Notes: generated by a model not told the origin, from the letters alone. Positions 34,440-43,698 are shown, counted from the first letter of the stretch. The stretch: 64,000 bases of DNA from Terrimonas sp937888905 (GCA_937888905.1 CALATA010000010.1:62001-126000), one strand, 5' to 3'. Numbers and translations: made by a program.

Positions 34440-35417
34440 ATGGCACAACAAAAACGGGTGCTTATCACCGGCGCAGCCGGATTTCTCGGATCTCATCTTT
34501 GTGATCGCTTCATACGTGAAGGATGTCATGTTATTGGAATAGATAATCTCATAACGGGCGAGCTGCAAAATATTGAACATCTCTTCAAACTCGAAAATTT
34601 CGAGTTTTACCATCACGACGTCACCAAGTTTATTCATATCTCCGGCGAACTGGATTATATCCTGCATTTTGCTTCGCCGGCAAGCCCGATCGATTACCTG
34701 AAAATTCCGATCCAGACATTGAAAGTAGGCGCTATGGGTACGCACAACTGTCTTGGTCTGGCGAAGGCAAAGAATGCGCGCATGCTGGTAGCTTCTACCA
34801 GTGAGGTATACGGTGACCCGCAGGTTCATCCGCAAACGGAAGAGTATTGGGGAAACGTAAACCCCGTAGGGCCGAGAGGTGTGTACGACGAAGCGAAACG
34901 TTACATGGAGTCAATCACCATGGCCTATCATACTTTTCATAAAGTTGATACAAGAATCGTCCGCATTTTCAATACTTATGGACCGCGTATGCGATTGAAT
35001 GACGGCCGTGCATTGCCTGCCTTCATCGGACAGGTACTGCGTGGGGAAAATATCACTGTATTCGGCGATGGCTCGCAAACACGCAGTTTCTGTTTTGTGG
35101 ATGACCTGGTAGAAGGTATTTATCGTTTGCTGCACTCCGATTACGTGATGCCGGTTAACATCGGCAATCCCGACGAAATATCCCTGCTTGATTTTGCCAA
35201 AGAGATTCAGCAGCTTTCCAATGGGAAATCCGAGATTATATTCGAACCATTGCCTATCGACGATCCGAAACAACGCCAGCCGGATATCACCAAAGCAAAA
35301 CAACTGCTGGGATGGGAGCCTAAGATTGACCGTAAAGAAGGATTACAGGTTACTTACAATTATTTCAAAAACCTCCCGGCAGAAGCACTGTATCTTCAGC
35401 CTAAAGTTTTCAACTAA
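34440..35417 (+). CDS. UDP-glucuronate decarboxylase (UDP-xylose synthase)
   Basis: 325-residue extended SDR enzyme: GAAGFLGSHLCDRFI (NAD site), YILHFASPASPIDYL (a UXS signature), STSEVYGDP and the catalytic YxxxK in GVYDEAKRYME, then RIVRIFNTYGPRM. It converts UDP-glucuronate from the preceding Ugd to UDP-xylose. Spacing to neighbours is 4-5 bp. The specific UXS call rests on the ASPASP segment and the adjacent ugd. Confidence 0.92.
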   Translation: MAQQKRVLITGAAGFLGSHLCDRFIREGCHVIGIDNLITGELQNIEHLFKLENFEFYHHDVTKFIHISGELDYILHFASPASPIDYLKIPIQTLKVGAMGTHNCLGLAKAKNARMLVASTSEVYGDPQVHPQTEEYWGNVNPVGPRGVYDEAKRYMESITMAYHTFHKVDTRIVRIFNTYGPRMRLNDGRALPAFIGQVLRGENITVFGDGSQTRSFCFVDDLVEGIYRLLHSDYVMPVNIGNPDEISLLDFAKEIQQLSNGKSEIIFEPLPIDDPKQRQPDITKAKQLLGWEPKIDRKEGLQVTYNYFKNLPAEALYLQPKVFN

Positions 35418-35422
35418 ACAAG

Positions 35423-36715
35423 ATGAGTTATATCGACCTGATCAATAAACAAAACAAACTGGCTGTGATCGGCCTTGGGTATGTTGGACTGCCCATTGCA
35501 CTGGAATTTGCACGCAAGCTGTCTGTGATAGGCTTTGATATCAATCCCAAACGTGTAGAGATGATGAAGCAGGGGATTGATCCGAGTAATGAATTATCCA
35601 AAGAAGCATTTGAAGGTTGCGATATCACCTTCACCGATTCGCTGGAGGTACTGAAAGAAGCAACATTCTATATTGTGGCTGTTCCAACACCTGTAGACGA
35701 GCACAACGTGCCCGATCTGGTGCCGGTACAACGTGCATCTGAAACCATCGGCAAGGTGATCAAAAAAGGAGACTACGTTGTATTTGAATCAACCGTATAT
35801 CCTGGTTGCACTGAAGAAGACTGTCTTCCGATCATTGAAAAATTATCCGGCCTTAGGCATAAGGAGGACTTTAAAATAGGGTATTCACCCGAGCGTATCA
35901 ACCCGGGCGATAAACATCACACCCTTGCATCGATCGTGAAAGTAGTTTCCGGTTGTGATGCCGAATCGCTCGATACGATCGCCAAAATATATGAATTGGT
36001 TGTGACGGCGGGGGTACACAGAGCGTCGACGATCAAGGTAGCGGAAGCGGCCAAGATCATTGAAAACACGCAACGCGATCTCAACATCGCGCTGATGAAC
36101 GAACTGTCCATCATTTTTGATAAAATGAATATCAACACTTATGAAGTGCTGGAAGCCGCTGGCACCAAATGGAACTTTCTGAAGTTTCAGCCGGGGCTTG
36201 TAGGTGGTCACTGCATCGGTGTGGATCCGTATTATCTCACACACAAAGCCAACGAGATCGGCTACAAGTCGCAGGTGATTCTTGCAGGACGTACCATCAA
36301 TGATAACATGGCTAAATACGTGGCGGAGAAAGTGGTGCAACATATTATAAGGCATACCGGCGACGTACGTTCGGCACGTGTACTGGTAAAAGGAGCTACG
36401 TTTAAGGAAAATGTAAGCGATGTACGCAATTCAAAAGTAGCCGATGTGGTACGCGGATTGCAGGCATTTTCCATCAACGTGGATGTGGAAGATCCGTATG
36501 CGGATTCGGAAGAATTGCAGCATGAATATGGCTTCAGTCTTTCGACTGAAACGGGCGATGACTATGATGCAGTGATCGTAACAGTGCCGCATGACGATTA
36601 TCGTTTACTGGATGATGCCTATTTCACCGGCATCACGCGTGCACATGCGCTGATCGCAGACTTGAAAGGAATTTATCGGGGCAAAATAAATAGCCGTAGC
36701 TATTGGAGCTTATAA
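35423..36715 (+). CDS. UDP-N-acetyl-hexosamine dehydrogenase (WbpO/TviB-like)
   Basis: 430 residues, a second nucleotide-sugar dehydrogenase but of the HexNAc subgroup: LAVIGLGYVGLPIALEFARK, AVPTPVDEHNVPDLVPV, YSPERINPGDKHHTL and the catalytic Cys264 in LVGGHCIGVDPYYL. This matches UDP-GlcNAc/GalNAc 6-dehydrogenases used for Vi antigen and O-antigen uronic acids. It may supply the substrate for the DegT aminotransferase branch. The N-sugar specificity is inferred from motif type. Confidence 0.92.
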   Translation: MSYIDLINKQNKLAVIGLGYVGLPIALEFARKLSVIGFDINPKRVEMMKQGIDPSNELSKEAFEGCDITFTDSLEVLKEATFYIVAVPTPVDEHNVPDLVPVQRASETIGKVIKKGDYVVFESTVYPGCTEEDCLPIIEKLSGLRHKEDFKIGYSPERINPGDKHHTLASIVKVVSGCDAESLDTIAKIYELVVTAGVHRASTIKVAEAAKIIENTQRDLNIALMNELSIIFDKMNINTYEVLEAAGTKWNFLKFQPGLVGGHCIGVDPYYLTHKANEIGYKSQVILAGRTINDNMAKYVAEKVVQHIIRHTGDVRSARVLVKGATFKENVSDVRNSKVADVVRGLQAFSINVDVEDPYADSEELQHEYGFSLSTETGDDYDAVIVTVPHDDYRLLDDAYFTGITRAHALIADLKGIYRGKINSRSYWSL

Positions 36716-36722
36716 CAATATT

Positions 36723-37283
36723 ATGTCGTTTCAGATCACTGATTTTCCGGGATTGTTATTGTTTACACCGAAAGTGTTTCATGATGACCGTGGCTACTTT
36801 TTCGAAGCATTCAATGAAAAGGTGTTTGCGGAAGAAATGGTCGATTGCCGGTTTGTACAGGACAATCAATCGCAATCATCCTATGGTGTAATCCGCGGGT
36901 TGCATTATCAGTTAAATCCGTACGCACAGGCCAAGCTGGTGCGGGTATTGCATGGCCGCATACTGGATGTGGTGGTGGATGTGCGGAAGAACTCCCGAAC
37001 ATTCGGTCGTCATTTTTCCATAGAACTCTCATCCGATAATAAAAAGCAATTGTACGTGCCCGCCGGGTTTGCGCATGGATTTTCCGTGATCAGCGAAACG
37101 GCGGAAGTATTGTACAAATGCAATCAATTCTATAACAAAGAAAGCGAAGCGGGTATTTTATATAATGATCCTGCACTCGGTATCGATTGGGGTGTACCGG
37201 AAGCAATGCAAAAGGTATCCGGTCGCGATGCATCGCTTCCGTTGTTTGCAGACGCGGGTACTAACTTCGTTTTTGAAAACTAA
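36723..37283 (+). CDS. rfbC: dTDP-4-dehydrorhamnose 3,5-epimerase
   Basis: 186-residue cupin enzyme: DFPGLLLFTPKVFHDDRGYF, the catalytic region GVIRGLHYQLNPYAQAKLV (active-site His) and LYVPAGFAHGFSV. It epimerises dTDP-4-keto-6-deoxyglucose at C3 and C5. rfbD follows after 8 bp. rfbA and rfbB are not in the window. Confidence 0.96.
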   Translation: MSFQITDFPGLLLFTPKVFHDDRGYFFEAFNEKVFAEEMVDCRFVQDNQSQSSYGVIRGLHYQLNPYAQAKLVRVLHGRILDVVVDVRKNSRTFGRHFSIELSSDNKKQLYVPAGFAHGFSVISETAEVLYKCNQFYNKESEAGILYNDPALGIDWGVPEAMQKVSGRDASLPLFADAGTNFVFEN

Positions 37284-37291
37284 GTTGAATC

Positions 37292-38152
37292 ATGCAAAGA
37301 GTGCTGGTAACGGGAGCGAGTGGTCAATTGGGGAAATGTATACTGGCCCTTGCGGCCAGATATCCGCAACTATCGCTGCACGGAAGTGATCGCGAAGAAA
37401 TGCCGCTTGATCAGCCGGAAAAAATGCAATCTTTCCTTCAGACATTTAAACCTGACGCCATCATCAACTGTGCAGCGTATACGGCCGTAGACAAAGCTGA
37501 AGAAGCGGGTGAGCAGGAAAAGCTTTACCAGGTAAATGTGGCAGCCGTAAGAGCACTGGCAGTCTACGCACGTGATAATAATTGTAAACTGATACATATT
37601 TCTACGGATTATGTATTTGATGGAAACGGCACCAGCCCCTATCGCGAAGGCGATCGCGTATCCCCGGTCAATGCTTATGGAGTATCCAAACTGAAAGGAG
37701 AGCAATATCTGCTGTCGGAAAACCCGGATGCTGTTATTGTCCGTACATCCTGGGTGTATGCGCGCGAGGGACGCAATTTCCTGAATACCATGCTGCGGTT
37801 GATGAAGGAGAAAGATAAAATCTCCGTGGTGGACGATCAGTATGGTACGCCTACATCAGCCATGGATCTCGCACAGGTTATACTTGGCATGCTTGCCGCT
37901 GAAAAATGGCATCCGGGTATTTATCACTACAGCAATGCCGGCAAAACTACCTGGTTTGGTTTTGCCACAGAAATACTGCGCTTATCGGGTCTCGACTGCC
38001 GCATTGAGCCCATTACCACCCAACAATTTCCCACACCGGCGAAACGTCCTGCGTATTCGGTCTTGGACAAAACAAAGATCAGCCGGGTGTTTGGGCTGAT
38101 GATCCCTGATTGGAAGGATAGCCTGGAGAAGGTGTTAGGCGATGGGTATTAG
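37292..38152 (+). CDS. rfbD: dTDP-4-dehydrorhamnose reductase
   Basis: Final step of dTDP-L-rhamnose synthesis. 286-residue SDR: LVTGASGQLGKCIL, INCAAYTAVDKAEEAGE, HISTDYVFDGNGTSPYREGD, catalytic YGVSKLKGEQY, and VVDDQYGTPTSAMDLA. The last residues (KVLGDGY) and the TAG stop are encoded by a 7-bp-period array, so the C-terminus looks recently remodelled. It closes the operon. Confidence 0.96.
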   Translation: MQRVLVTGASGQLGKCILALAARYPQLSLHGSDREEMPLDQPEKMQSFLQTFKPDAIINCAAYTAVDKAEEAGEQEKLYQVNVAAVRALAVYARDNNCKLIHISTDYVFDGNGTSPYREGDRVSPVNAYGVSKLKGEQYLLSENPDAVIVRTSWVYAREGRNFLNTMLRLMKEKDKISVVDDQYGTPTSAMDLAQVILGMLAAEKWHPGIYHYSNAGKTTWFGFATEILRLSGLDCRIEPITTQQFPTPAKRPAYSVLDKTKISRVFGLMIPDWKDSLEKVLGDGY

Positions 38153-38270
38153 GTGATAGTAATTTTTTCACCTTTGCTTCTTACGCGTCTCTGCGTGAAT
38201 CCGGCCTTGCTTTTCACGCAAAGCTGCAAAGAAATTAAGGCGCAAAGGCGATTGACAATTCAACATTCAA
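38135..38270. repeat. heptad array plus TTTGCG repeat
   Basis: GTGTTAG, GCGATGG, GTATTAG, GTGATAG units (from about 38132) overlap the rfbD end. 38168-38250 holds a TTTGCG-family repeat with CTCTGCGTGAA, TTCACGCAAAG and GGCGCAAAGG, forming imperfect hairpins. A short GATTGACAATTC array precedes the next gene's stop. Confidence 0.7.
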
Positions 38271-38966
38271 TTACTTCCTGATCGCGGTGATCAACGACGA
38301 CCCCACGGTTTTCGCACCTTTTGATGATTCTGATTTGATCACGCCCACGCCGGGTGCAAACCATTCGGTAACACGAAAAGTAACAGGAATGCCGATACCT
38401 GCCACTTCAGAACGGATTTTACAGTCGTAACCGATTTTCCAACATTCCCAGGTGCCGGCGGCAGTGGTGATGGTTTCCTGGCCTTTGACCTTTCTGTTGG
38501 TCATGTCGTAAGTGACGGTGGAAAAAAGATCACCTTTTTTATCAAAGATGCTCATTTTGAAGTTGGCGTCTTTTAGTAGCAGCCCTTCGCTGAACTGACC
38601 GGGGTATTCAATGAAAGCTTCCGTCATTTTAACGTCCATGTCTTTGTAAGCTTCATTCTGATCGCTCATGGCAATGCGGGCGTCAACGAATAACGTGCTG
38701 CCGTTGCATTTATAAACGCCTTTTCCCTGCGAATGCTGGCGTCCGCGTTTGTCCGTAACGATGGTTTCGAAACTGGCACTGGTGGTGCCGCCGCTGGTTT
38801 TTACGTCGCTGATCTTGTAGACGACCTTGCCGCTTTCTTTTCCGCGTCCGTCGTAGTTGGTCATTTCCACTTCTCCGGCGTTGAGGTAATAATAGCCGGA
38901 ACATTTTTGCGCATGCAGGGCAGAACAGGCCACTGCGGTCAGCAGTGCGAGGAAGATGTGTTTCAT
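38271..38966 (-). CDS. secreted DUF3108/TapB-like protein
   Basis: 231 residues from the ATG at 38966, where a signal peptide begins (MKHIFLALLTAVACSALHAQ). The mature protein is a beta-rich domain with YYYLNAGEVEMTNYDGRGKE, GKGVYKCNGSTLFVDARI, VTYDMTNRKVKGQETI and VTEWFAPGVGVIKSES. The ending resembles DUF3108/TapB-like proteins, where such domains read out a lipid-like barrel; this is only a resemblance. Function unknown. It has a consensus promoter (TACTTTTG, minus strand, 38993-39000). Confidence 0.65.
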   Translation of the reverse strand: MKHIFLALLTAVACSALHAQKCSGYYYLNAGEVEMTNYDGRGKESGKVVYKISDVKTSGGTTSASFETIVTDKRGRQHSQGKGVYKCNGSTLFVDARIAMSDQNEAYKDMDVKMTEAFIEYPGQFSEGLLLKDANFKMSIFDKKGDLFSTVTYDMTNRKVKGQETITTAAGTWECWKIGYDCKIRSEVAGIGIPVTFRVTEWFAPGVGVIKSESSKGAKTVGSSLITAIRK

Positions 38967-38992
38967 GTGAGGTTTCAGGTTTATGGTTGGAA

Positions 38993-39000
38993 CAAAAGTA
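38993..39000 (-). promoter_or_regulatory. -7 promoter element of the DUF3108-like gene
   Basis: TACTTTTG on the minus strand, exact consensus, 26 nt before the ATG, with a weak -33 box (ATTG) 20 bp upstream. Confidence 0.55.
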
Positions 39001-39034
39001 GGTGAGTGGACGGGTTTCGGCAATACCACATCTG

Positions 39035-39122
39035 TGGGATAAGGTGTAAGGTGTTAGGTTGTAAGTATTAGGATGCAGGTAATTCTTTGCGCCCTTGCTC
39101 CTTATGCTTCTTTGCGTGAAAA
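39035..39122. repeat. heptad array plus TTTGCG repeat
   Basis: AAGGTGT, AAGGTGT, TAGGTTG, TAAGTAT, TAGGATG units (about 39040-39078), then a TTTGCG-family copy (TTTGCGCCC to CTTTGCGTGAAA, 39083-39121). Beyond it, to 39190, nothing is recognised. Confidence 0.65.
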
Positions 39123-39190
39123 GCAGCTCCCTGCCGGAGGTTGGGTGGGATATACAAAACAAGGCGGGAAGAGATTTTTTTTGAAAAAAC

Positions 39191-39222
39191 TTTGGCCGAA
39201 AAAAGCACAATCCCTATTTTTG
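39191..39222 (+). promoter_or_regulatory. -33/-7 promoter of tRNA-Gln
   Basis: TTTG (39191-39194), 20-bp spacer, TATTTTTG (39215-39222): a textbook Bacteroidota promoter, 30 nt before the tRNA. Confidence 0.85.
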
Positions 39223-39252
39223 CATCCCCGATTGCAAAACCGGGTACCGGAT

Positions 39253-39323
39253 TGACCCATGGTGTAATGGTAACACTACTGATTTTGGTTCAGTCATTTA
39301 AGGTTCGAATCCTTATGGGTCAA
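39253..39323 (+). tRNA. tRNA-Gln (anticodon TTG)
   Basis: The cloverleaf folds by eye: 7-bp acceptor TGACCCA/TGGGTCA, D arm GTGT/ACAC, anticodon stem ACTGA/TCAGT with loop TTTTGGT (anticodon TTG), and T arm AAGG-TTCGAAT-CCTT. The discriminator base is A and CCA is not encoded. It has its own promoter and terminator. Confidence 0.95.
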
Positions 39324-39332
39324 CAGGAAGTT

Positions 39333-39358
39333 AAAAGCCGCTTAATAGCGGCTTTTTT
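39333..39358 (+). terminator. rho-independent terminator of tRNA-Gln
   Basis: Stem AAAAGCCGC/GCGGCTTTT with a 6-base loop, continuing into a T-tract, 10 bp after the tRNA. Confidence 0.88.
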
Positions 39359-39414
39359 CGTAGGTAAAATCCCAAAGTCTTAAACTTTGCATCTTTCAGG
39401 AGTTTCCTTAAAAA

Positions 39415-39490
39415 GCCGTGGTTCGGCCTCTGAGGTTCCCGAAGGGACCGAACCACGGCGGCTGTTTAACTTATTACTTAATACTTATTA
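39415..39490. repeat. TGGTTCG palindrome and heptad array
   Basis: Arms GCCGTGGTTCGG (39415-39426) and CCGAACCACGGC (39448-39459) flank a 21-base loop that itself contains small complementary segments. GGCTGTTT (39460-39467) and minus-strand TAAGTAA units (to 39490) follow and provide the cphA stop codon. Confidence 0.8.
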
Positions 39491-42133
39491 CTTACTACTC
39501 AACTCCCGGGCCGGCTCATTTTCCTCCCGTTCCTTCAGTTCACGGATTTTATCCAATGCACCTGCCACCACATCGCACATGATGGTGTACAAGGCGCCGG
39601 GATGAGGGTTGGCATAAATATATTCCAATGCTTCATTTTCATTTGCTATCACACGTGTCGGCAATTCAGGGTTTACTTTGTCTACACCTTCTTTCAATAA
39701 ACCGATGATCTCATCCGCTGTACGGCCCCGTAAGTTTTTATCGCAACGGATAATGATCTCGTCAAAGTATTGCGCTGATATTTCTCCTAATTCGCGGATG
39801 TCCTCATCGCGCCGGTCGCCGGTGCCGCTGATCACGCCTACGCGATAGGGGTATTCGAGCTTGGACACAAAGTCGCAAAGCAAACGAAGCCCGTGCGGGT
39901 TGTGTGCAAAATCGGCCAGCATGGTAAACTGGCGGAAATGGAAGAAGTTCAGCCGCCCCGGTGTCTGCAGCGATGAAGGAATGAATGAACTCAACGCAGA
40001 GCGGATGTCTTCGATCGTAATATCGCGGAACAGGTAAGTGGCTAGTACCGCAGGAAGACAGTTGGCAATATTATGTGTTGCTTTTCCTTCGTAGGTCAGC
40101 GGTACGTCTTTCACGGGCATCACGCGGATCTTCCAGGTTCCCTTCATGATACTGATGTATCCATTTTCAAACACTGCAGCCAGTCCGCCTTTCTGACAAT
40201 GACGTTTGATACGCGGATTGTTTTCGTCCATACTGAACAGCGCAATGTTGCATTTCAGGCCTTCGCGCATCGCATAGACCAGGTCGTCGTCGGCATTCAA
40301 TACGGCATAGCCATGAGGGAACACGGTTTCGGGTACCACCGCCTTCACTTTCGCCATTTGATCGAGCGTATTGATACCGCCAAGACCCATATGATCTGCC
40401 GCCACATTCGTTACGATTGCCACATCGCAGTGCTGAAATGCAAGACCGGCTTTTAATAATCCCCCTCTTGCACATTCCAGCACGGCAAAATCTACCGTCG
40501 GATCTTTTAATACAAACGCAGAAGAGATGGGACCGGTGCAATCACCTTTCATCATCAGTTGGTTCTGGATGTATACACCGTCGGATGTTGTATAGCCGGT
40601 TTTCTTATTGGCGCTTTTGGCAATATGCGCGGTTAACCGCGTGGTGGTTGTTTTACCATTCGTACCCGTTACGGCAATGATCGGAATACGACCGGCACTG
40701 CCGCGGGGGAACAACATGTCTACTACCGGTTCCGCTACGTTGCGTGCCAGGCCTTCTGCCGGCTCGATGTGCATACGGAAACCGGGAGCCGCATTTACTT
40801 CCAGGATCGCACCGCCATTTTCCGATACCGGCGTGCGCAGATCGCATGCCATGATATCGATACCGCAGATGTCTAATCCGATTATACGAGCGATGCGTTC
40901 GCACATGAAAATATTTGCAGGATGCACTTCATCGGTTACATCTGTCGATGTGCCGCCGGTTGAGAGATTGGCTGTTGGTTTAAGCAATACCTGTTCGCCT
41001 TTCGCGGGTATTGTTTCCAACGTATAACCTTTGTCGTCGAGCATTTTCTGCGTGAACTGATCGGTGGTTATCTGGGTGAGTACTTTCTCGTGTCCGTATC
41101 CGCGGCGCGGGTCTTTGTTGGTTTCATCGATCAGCCACTGGATATTGTGTTCGCCATCGCCGGTTACGGCCGCAGGAGTGCGGAGTGCAGCGCAGACAAA
41201 TTTGTAATTGATCACCAGGCAACGGAAGTCTACTCCGGTGATGAAGCGCTCAACGATCACGCTGCGGCTGTATTGTTTGGCGGCCTCCAATGCAGTGACT
41301 GCCTGTTCCCAGGTAGTGATATTGGTAGTGTTGCCTTTTCCGTGATTGCCATCTATCGGTTTGATCACAAGCGGATAACCGTATTTGTCTATGGCTTCTT
41401 TCAATCCTTCTTCAGTACGGATAACAGTGCCGCGTGGCACGGGAATTTCCGCCGCTTCGAGTAATGATTTTGTTTCCTCCTTGTCGCAGGCGATATCCAC
41501 GGCAATGTTGCTGGTAGTGGAGGCAATGGTTGCGCGGATGCGTTTCTGGTGTACGCCGTATCCGAGCTGTACCAGGCTTTGTTTATTCAACCGGATATAG
41601 GGAATACCGCGCTTGGCGGCTTCTTCCACGATGCAACCTGTGGAAGGGCCGAGGCGTGTGTCTTCACGGATCTCGCGCATGCGTTGTATATCTTCCTCGA
41701 GATCGTAAGGTTGGTCGTTGATCAGTGCTTCAGCTATGCGGAAGGCGGCTTTTGCGGCATATACGCCCGCATCTTCTTCCATGTAATCAAACACTACATA
41801 GTATACGCCTTCGCGTTCGCCGGTGCCGCGCGTACGGCCAAAACCACAGTCCATGCCGGCCAGTGTCTGAATTTCCAAAGCAATGTGTTCGATCACGTGG
41901 CCCATCCAGGTGCCTTCATCAACGCGGGAAAAAAAACCGCCCGGAACACCTTCACTGCAGCGATGTTCGTAGAGGCTGGGAAGCAGTTGTTCCAGCCGCT
42001 CGCGAAATCCCTGTATCTGGTTGGTAGGGCGCGTTTCCATTTCTTCCAGATCCAGTTTCATCTGGATCAGTTTGGGGCGGCGCACGCTCCAGTAATTGGG
42101 GCCTCTCATTACTTTGATCTCCAATATTCTCAT
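39488..42133 (-). CDS. cphA: cyanophycin synthetase
   Basis: Builds the storage polymer multi-L-arginyl-poly-L-aspartate from Asp and Arg with ATP. 881 residues (family about 870-900): N-terminal domain (1-160), ATP-grasp domain (about 215-470, VIKPIDGNHGKGNTTNI, ILEVNAAPGFRMH), and Mur-ligase-like domain with P-loop GTNGKTTTTR (490-499) and LADFAHNPHG. All three catalytic domains look intact. The C-terminal SSK and TAA stop come from a TAAGTAA array. It is divergent from the permease gene and near cyanophycinase, so synthesis, breakdown and transport genes sit together. Confidence 0.97.
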   Translation of the reverse strand: MRILEIKVMRGPNYWSVRRPKLIQMKLDLEEMETRPTNQIQGFRERLEQLLPSLYEHRCSEGVPGGFFSRVDEGTWMGHVIEHIALEIQTLAGMDCGFGRTRGTGEREGVYYVVFDYMEEDAGVYAAKAAFRIAEALINDQPYDLEEDIQRMREIREDTRLGPSTGCIVEEAAKRGIPYIRLNKQSLVQLGYGVHQKRIRATIASTTSNIAVDIACDKEETKSLLEAAEIPVPRGTVIRTEEGLKEAIDKYGYPLVIKPIDGNHGKGNTTNITTWEQAVTALEAAKQYSRSVIVERFITGVDFRCLVINYKFVCAALRTPAAVTGDGEHNIQWLIDETNKDPRRGYGHEKVLTQITTDQFTQKMLDDKGYTLETIPAKGEQVLLKPTANLSTGGTSTDVTDEVHPANIFMCERIARIIGLDICGIDIMACDLRTPVSENGGAILEVNAAPGFRMHIEPAEGLARNVAEPVVDMLFPRGSAGRIPIIAVTGTNGKTTTTRLTAHIAKSANKKTGYTTSDGVYIQNQLMMKGDCTGPISSAFVLKDPTVDFAVLECARGGLLKAGLAFQHCDVAIVTNVAADHMGLGGINTLDQMAKVKAVVPETVFPHGYAVLNADDDLVYAMREGLKCNIALFSMDENNPRIKRHCQKGGLAAVFENGYISIMKGTWKIRVMPVKDVPLTYEGKATHNIANCLPAVLATYLFRDITIEDIRSALSSFIPSSLQTPGRLNFFHFRQFTMLADFAHNPHGLRLLCDFVSKLEYPYRVGVISGTGDRRDEDIRELGEISAQYFDEIIIRCDKNLRGRTADEIIGLLKEGVDKVNPELPTRVIANENEALEYIYANPHPGALYTIMCDVVAGALDKIRELKEREENEPARELSSK

Positions 42134-42261
42134 ATGCGGTTCATTTTAGCGGAAGTTAATGGTTTTTTTGAGCAAAACCTCAGTCGCCGTATCCGGTTAG
42201 CGAAAGAACGGTTCAACTTTTTTCCACCCAAACAGTTATATTACATAATCAACCCTGTCAA

Positions 42262-43581
42262 TTGGCGCTTCAAACTAACCGCAAGATCAATCTGCTTCAG
42301 GCCACCGCGATCAATATGATCGATATGGTAGGCATCGGTCCCTTTATCGTCATGCCTTTTGTGGTAGCACAGTTCGGCGACGGACTGTTTATCTGGGCCT
42401 GGATTTTCGGCGCACTTACTTCTTTTGTGGATGCCATGACCTGGAGCGAGCTCGGCGCGCGTTACCCATTGGCCGGCGGCACCTATAATTTTCATCGCAT
42501 AGCTTTCGGGGAAAAAGGAGGCCGCCTGATGAGTTTTCTCTTCGTCTGGCAAACCATGATCCAGGCCCCACTTGTAATGGCCTCCGCTTCGATCGGTTTT
42601 GCACAATACCTGACCTACCTCGTACCGCTGGAACCCTGGCAGCAGAAAATGGTGTCAGGCGGACTGGTATTATTTGTATTGTTGCTTACCTACCGCAGGA
42701 TCGAAACGATCGGTGTTATTTCGGTGGTGTTGGGTTGTGTGGTGATCGCGACGATGGGCTGGATCATTTACAGCGGACTGACTCACGGCAAACACAGCGT
42801 ACCGTTGTGGCCGCAGGAAGGCAATCCTTTTTTCCGCTTTGCCTTCTGGTACGCCGTGGCACAAGGTTCGTTGAAAACGGTGTACAGTTATCTCGGGTAT
42901 TATAATGTCTGTCATCTCGGGGGAGAAATAGCACGTCCTGAAAAGAATATCCCGCGAAGTATTTTCATTTCCATTTTTGGCATTGCCATTCTTTACCTGC
43001 TGATGAACATCAGTGTGATGTCGGTCATTCCGTGGTCGGATGTACCGGCGGATAATAAATACCTGGTCAGTTCTTTTATGGAGCAGGTGTATGGTACGGG
43101 TGCGGCAAAGCTGGTGACGGTCCTCATTCTTTGCGTGGCCATGTCGTCTTTATTTGCGCTGGTGTTGGGCTATTCGCGCGTACCTTATGCGGCGGCGGTG
43201 GATGGCAATTTCTTTCCGGTATTTGCCAAACTGCATCCGCGTAAACAATTTCCCTACGTATCGTTGCTGGTACTTACCGGGCTGGGATTCCTGTTTAGTC
43301 TTTACATGAAACTGTCCGATGTGATCACGGCGATCCTTGCCATGCGGATTGTGATACAATTTATGGCACAGGCAGTAGGTGTAATCCTGTTGCGCCGGCG
43401 CGAAGGCAGCGGAAAATTGCCTTTCCGTATGTGGTTATATCCCTTGCCGGTGATCATCTCCCTGCTCATCTGGGCCTTTCTTTTTTATCATACCGGCCGT
43501 TTTGCCCTCTGGGGCTCGCTGATTGCATTAGCCGGAGTGGTGGTGTATCTGATTGCAAAGCGAAGAAAGACTAATGTGTAA
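42262..43581 (+). CDS. APC-family amino-acid permease
   Basis: 439 residues with about 12 hydrophobic segments. The APC-superfamily start INMIDMVGIGPFIVMPFV (the GIG substrate-backbone motif) and LGARYPLAGGTYNF are present. The start is TTG at 42262 (LQTNRKINLLQA); the next ATG would cut into the first helix. Placed between cphA and cyanophycinase, it may import or export the arginine/aspartate (or dipeptide) used in cyanophycin turnover; this is inferred from position only. Confidence 0.88.
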   Translation: MALQTNRKINLLQATAINMIDMVGIGPFIVMPFVVAQFGDGLFIWAWIFGALTSFVDAMTWSELGARYPLAGGTYNFHRIAFGEKGGRLMSFLFVWQTMIQAPLVMASASIGFAQYLTYLVPLEPWQQKMVSGGLVLFVLLLTYRRIETIGVISVVLGCVVIATMGWIIYSGLTHGKHSVPLWPQEGNPFFRFAFWYAVAQGSLKTVYSYLGYYNVCHLGGEIARPEKNIPRSIFISIFGIAILYLLMNISVMSVIPWSDVPADNKYLVSSFMEQVYGTGAAKLVTVLILCVAMSSLFALVLGYSRVPYAAAVDGNFFPVFAKLHPRKQFPYVSLLVLTGLGFLFSLYMKLSDVITAILAMRIVIQFMAQAVGVILLRRREGSGKLPFRMWLYPLPVIISLLIWAFLFYHTGRFALWGSLIALAGVVVYLIAKRRKTNV

Positions 43582-43690
43582 ATGTGCCCGTGCTTCGCAC
43601 GGGGCCATGTGCAAATGTAAAAAATGCATCTTAACTCAAGCATTACTCCGTACATTTTCACATTTTCATATTTACACATTTGCATTTTCG
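43573..43690. repeat. tandem short-period array with hairpin
   Basis: AATGTGTA/AATGTGCC/ATGTGCAA-type units, a hairpin CCCGTGC-TTC-GCACGGG (43587-43603), and CATTTTCA/CATTTTCA/TATTTACA units (43650-43690) with roughly 8-bp spacing. It runs up to the cphB -7 element. Confidence 0.65.
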
Positions 43691-43698
43691 TACTTTTG
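43691..43698 (+). promoter_or_regulatory. -7 promoter element of cphB
   Basis: TACTTTTG, exact consensus, 21 nt before the ATG; it adjoins the ATTTTCA array. Confidence 0.55.

Noticed and set aside
39387..39605. Short plus-strand frame across the palindrome at 39.4 kb
   Set aside because: Composed of palindrome and array sequence, then antisense to cphA.
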